Shown here in pieces: positions 34,042 through 34,139 of a DNA stretch of 34,139 nt. The notes beneath the pieces are model-generated. The model had not been told where the DNA came from, ran no database searches, and saw nothing but the letters and a program-made list of their open reading frames with translations. Within the stretch, counting starts at the first letter, position 1. Each line of letters opens with the position of its first letter. The position numbers and the translations under genes are program-made. The DNA comes from Streptomyces durbertensis (GTDB taxonomy: Bacteria; Actinomycetota; Actinomycetes; Streptomycetales; Streptomycetaceae): positions 1 through 34,139 of the forward strand of contig NZ_WMLF01000007.1 of the NCBI RefSeq assembly GCF_014156695.1, given 5' to 3'.

Positions 34042-34139
34042 ATGAGCGAGCTTCCTGACCAGAACACGCGAGCCGACCAGTCCGCGACGGGGGCCTCGGG
34101 GCCCGGGCCCGGTGCCGTGCCGCCGCTGCCGCCGTATCC
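34042..34139 (+). CDS. N-terminus of a protein, possibly an HtrA-like serine protease; cut by window end
   Basis: Only 32 codons are in the window: MSELPDQNTRADQSATG, then a Gly/Pro-rich stretch ending PPLPPY. ATG 34042 is preceded by GAGGG; an in-frame GTG 15 bases upstream is an alternative. In other Streptomyces a membrane-anchored trypsin-like protease with a Pro-rich cytoplasmic head follows glnR and the lacI gene, so that is my guess, but no protease motif is visible here. The operator-like repeat upstream fits a two-component-regulated stress protease. Confidence 0.5.
   Translation, partial: MSELPDQNTRADQSATGASGPGPGAVPPLPPY

Overview
The window is a chromosomal segment of a Streptomyces or close relative. 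GC content is very high with near-total G/C at third codon positions, GTG and TTG starts are common, and the gene set includes the orphan regulator GlnR, DUF1416, an actinobacterial rhodanese with a cysteine-rich leader peptide, PQQ-type receptor kinases and a bldA-type TTA codon. I see no rRNA, tRNA, insertion sequence or CRISPR array.

Positions 1-9170 are core metabolism and housekeeping: a cysteine-rich conserved protein (-, cut by the window start), a short Ppx/GppA phosphatase (+), a TIM-barrel isomerase/epimerase overlapping a TetR regulator (+), ilvD (+), a small membrane protein (+), a nitrobindin/FABP-like haem protein with a 33-residue membrane peptide upstream (-), a DsrE-like protein (+), and a sulfur operon on the - strand of leader peptide, thiosulfate sulfurtransferase and DUF1416.

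Positions 9401-16560 form a Ser/Thr kinase island. Two paralogous membrane kinases with C-terminal PQQ/beta-propeller sensors (-) are divergent from an FHA-like protein translationally coupled to a third kinase that carries an extracytoplasmic six-cysteine peptidase-inhibitor-I36-like domain (+).

Positions 16868-21144 return to core genes: an LmeA-like DUF2993 lipoprotein-type protein, a polytopic membrane protein overlapping a MoaD/ThiS protein (all -), glnR and a LacI regulator (+).

Positions 21420-33739 are accessory and hold the main finding: a compact biosynthetic locus of the teleocidin/lyngbyatoxin/pendolmycin (indolactam) type. The - strand operon encodes a 2537-residue NRPS (A-NMT-T-C-A-T-reductase), an MbtH protein and a cytochrome P450. 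A divergent gene encodes a DMATS/ABBA-type indole prenyltransferase, and an aldo/keto reductase lies at the other edge. Hand-read specificity codes (valine-like, then Phe-like with an enlarged pocket, which suits Trp) fit N-methylvalyl-tryptophanol as the released product. The P450 would close the indolactam ring and the prenyltransferase would decorate it. The NRPS has an in-frame TTA codon, so production is probably tied to bldA and development. A core gene, probably a Pro-rich-N-terminus serine protease, starts at 34042, so the cluster appears to be inserted between core neighbours.
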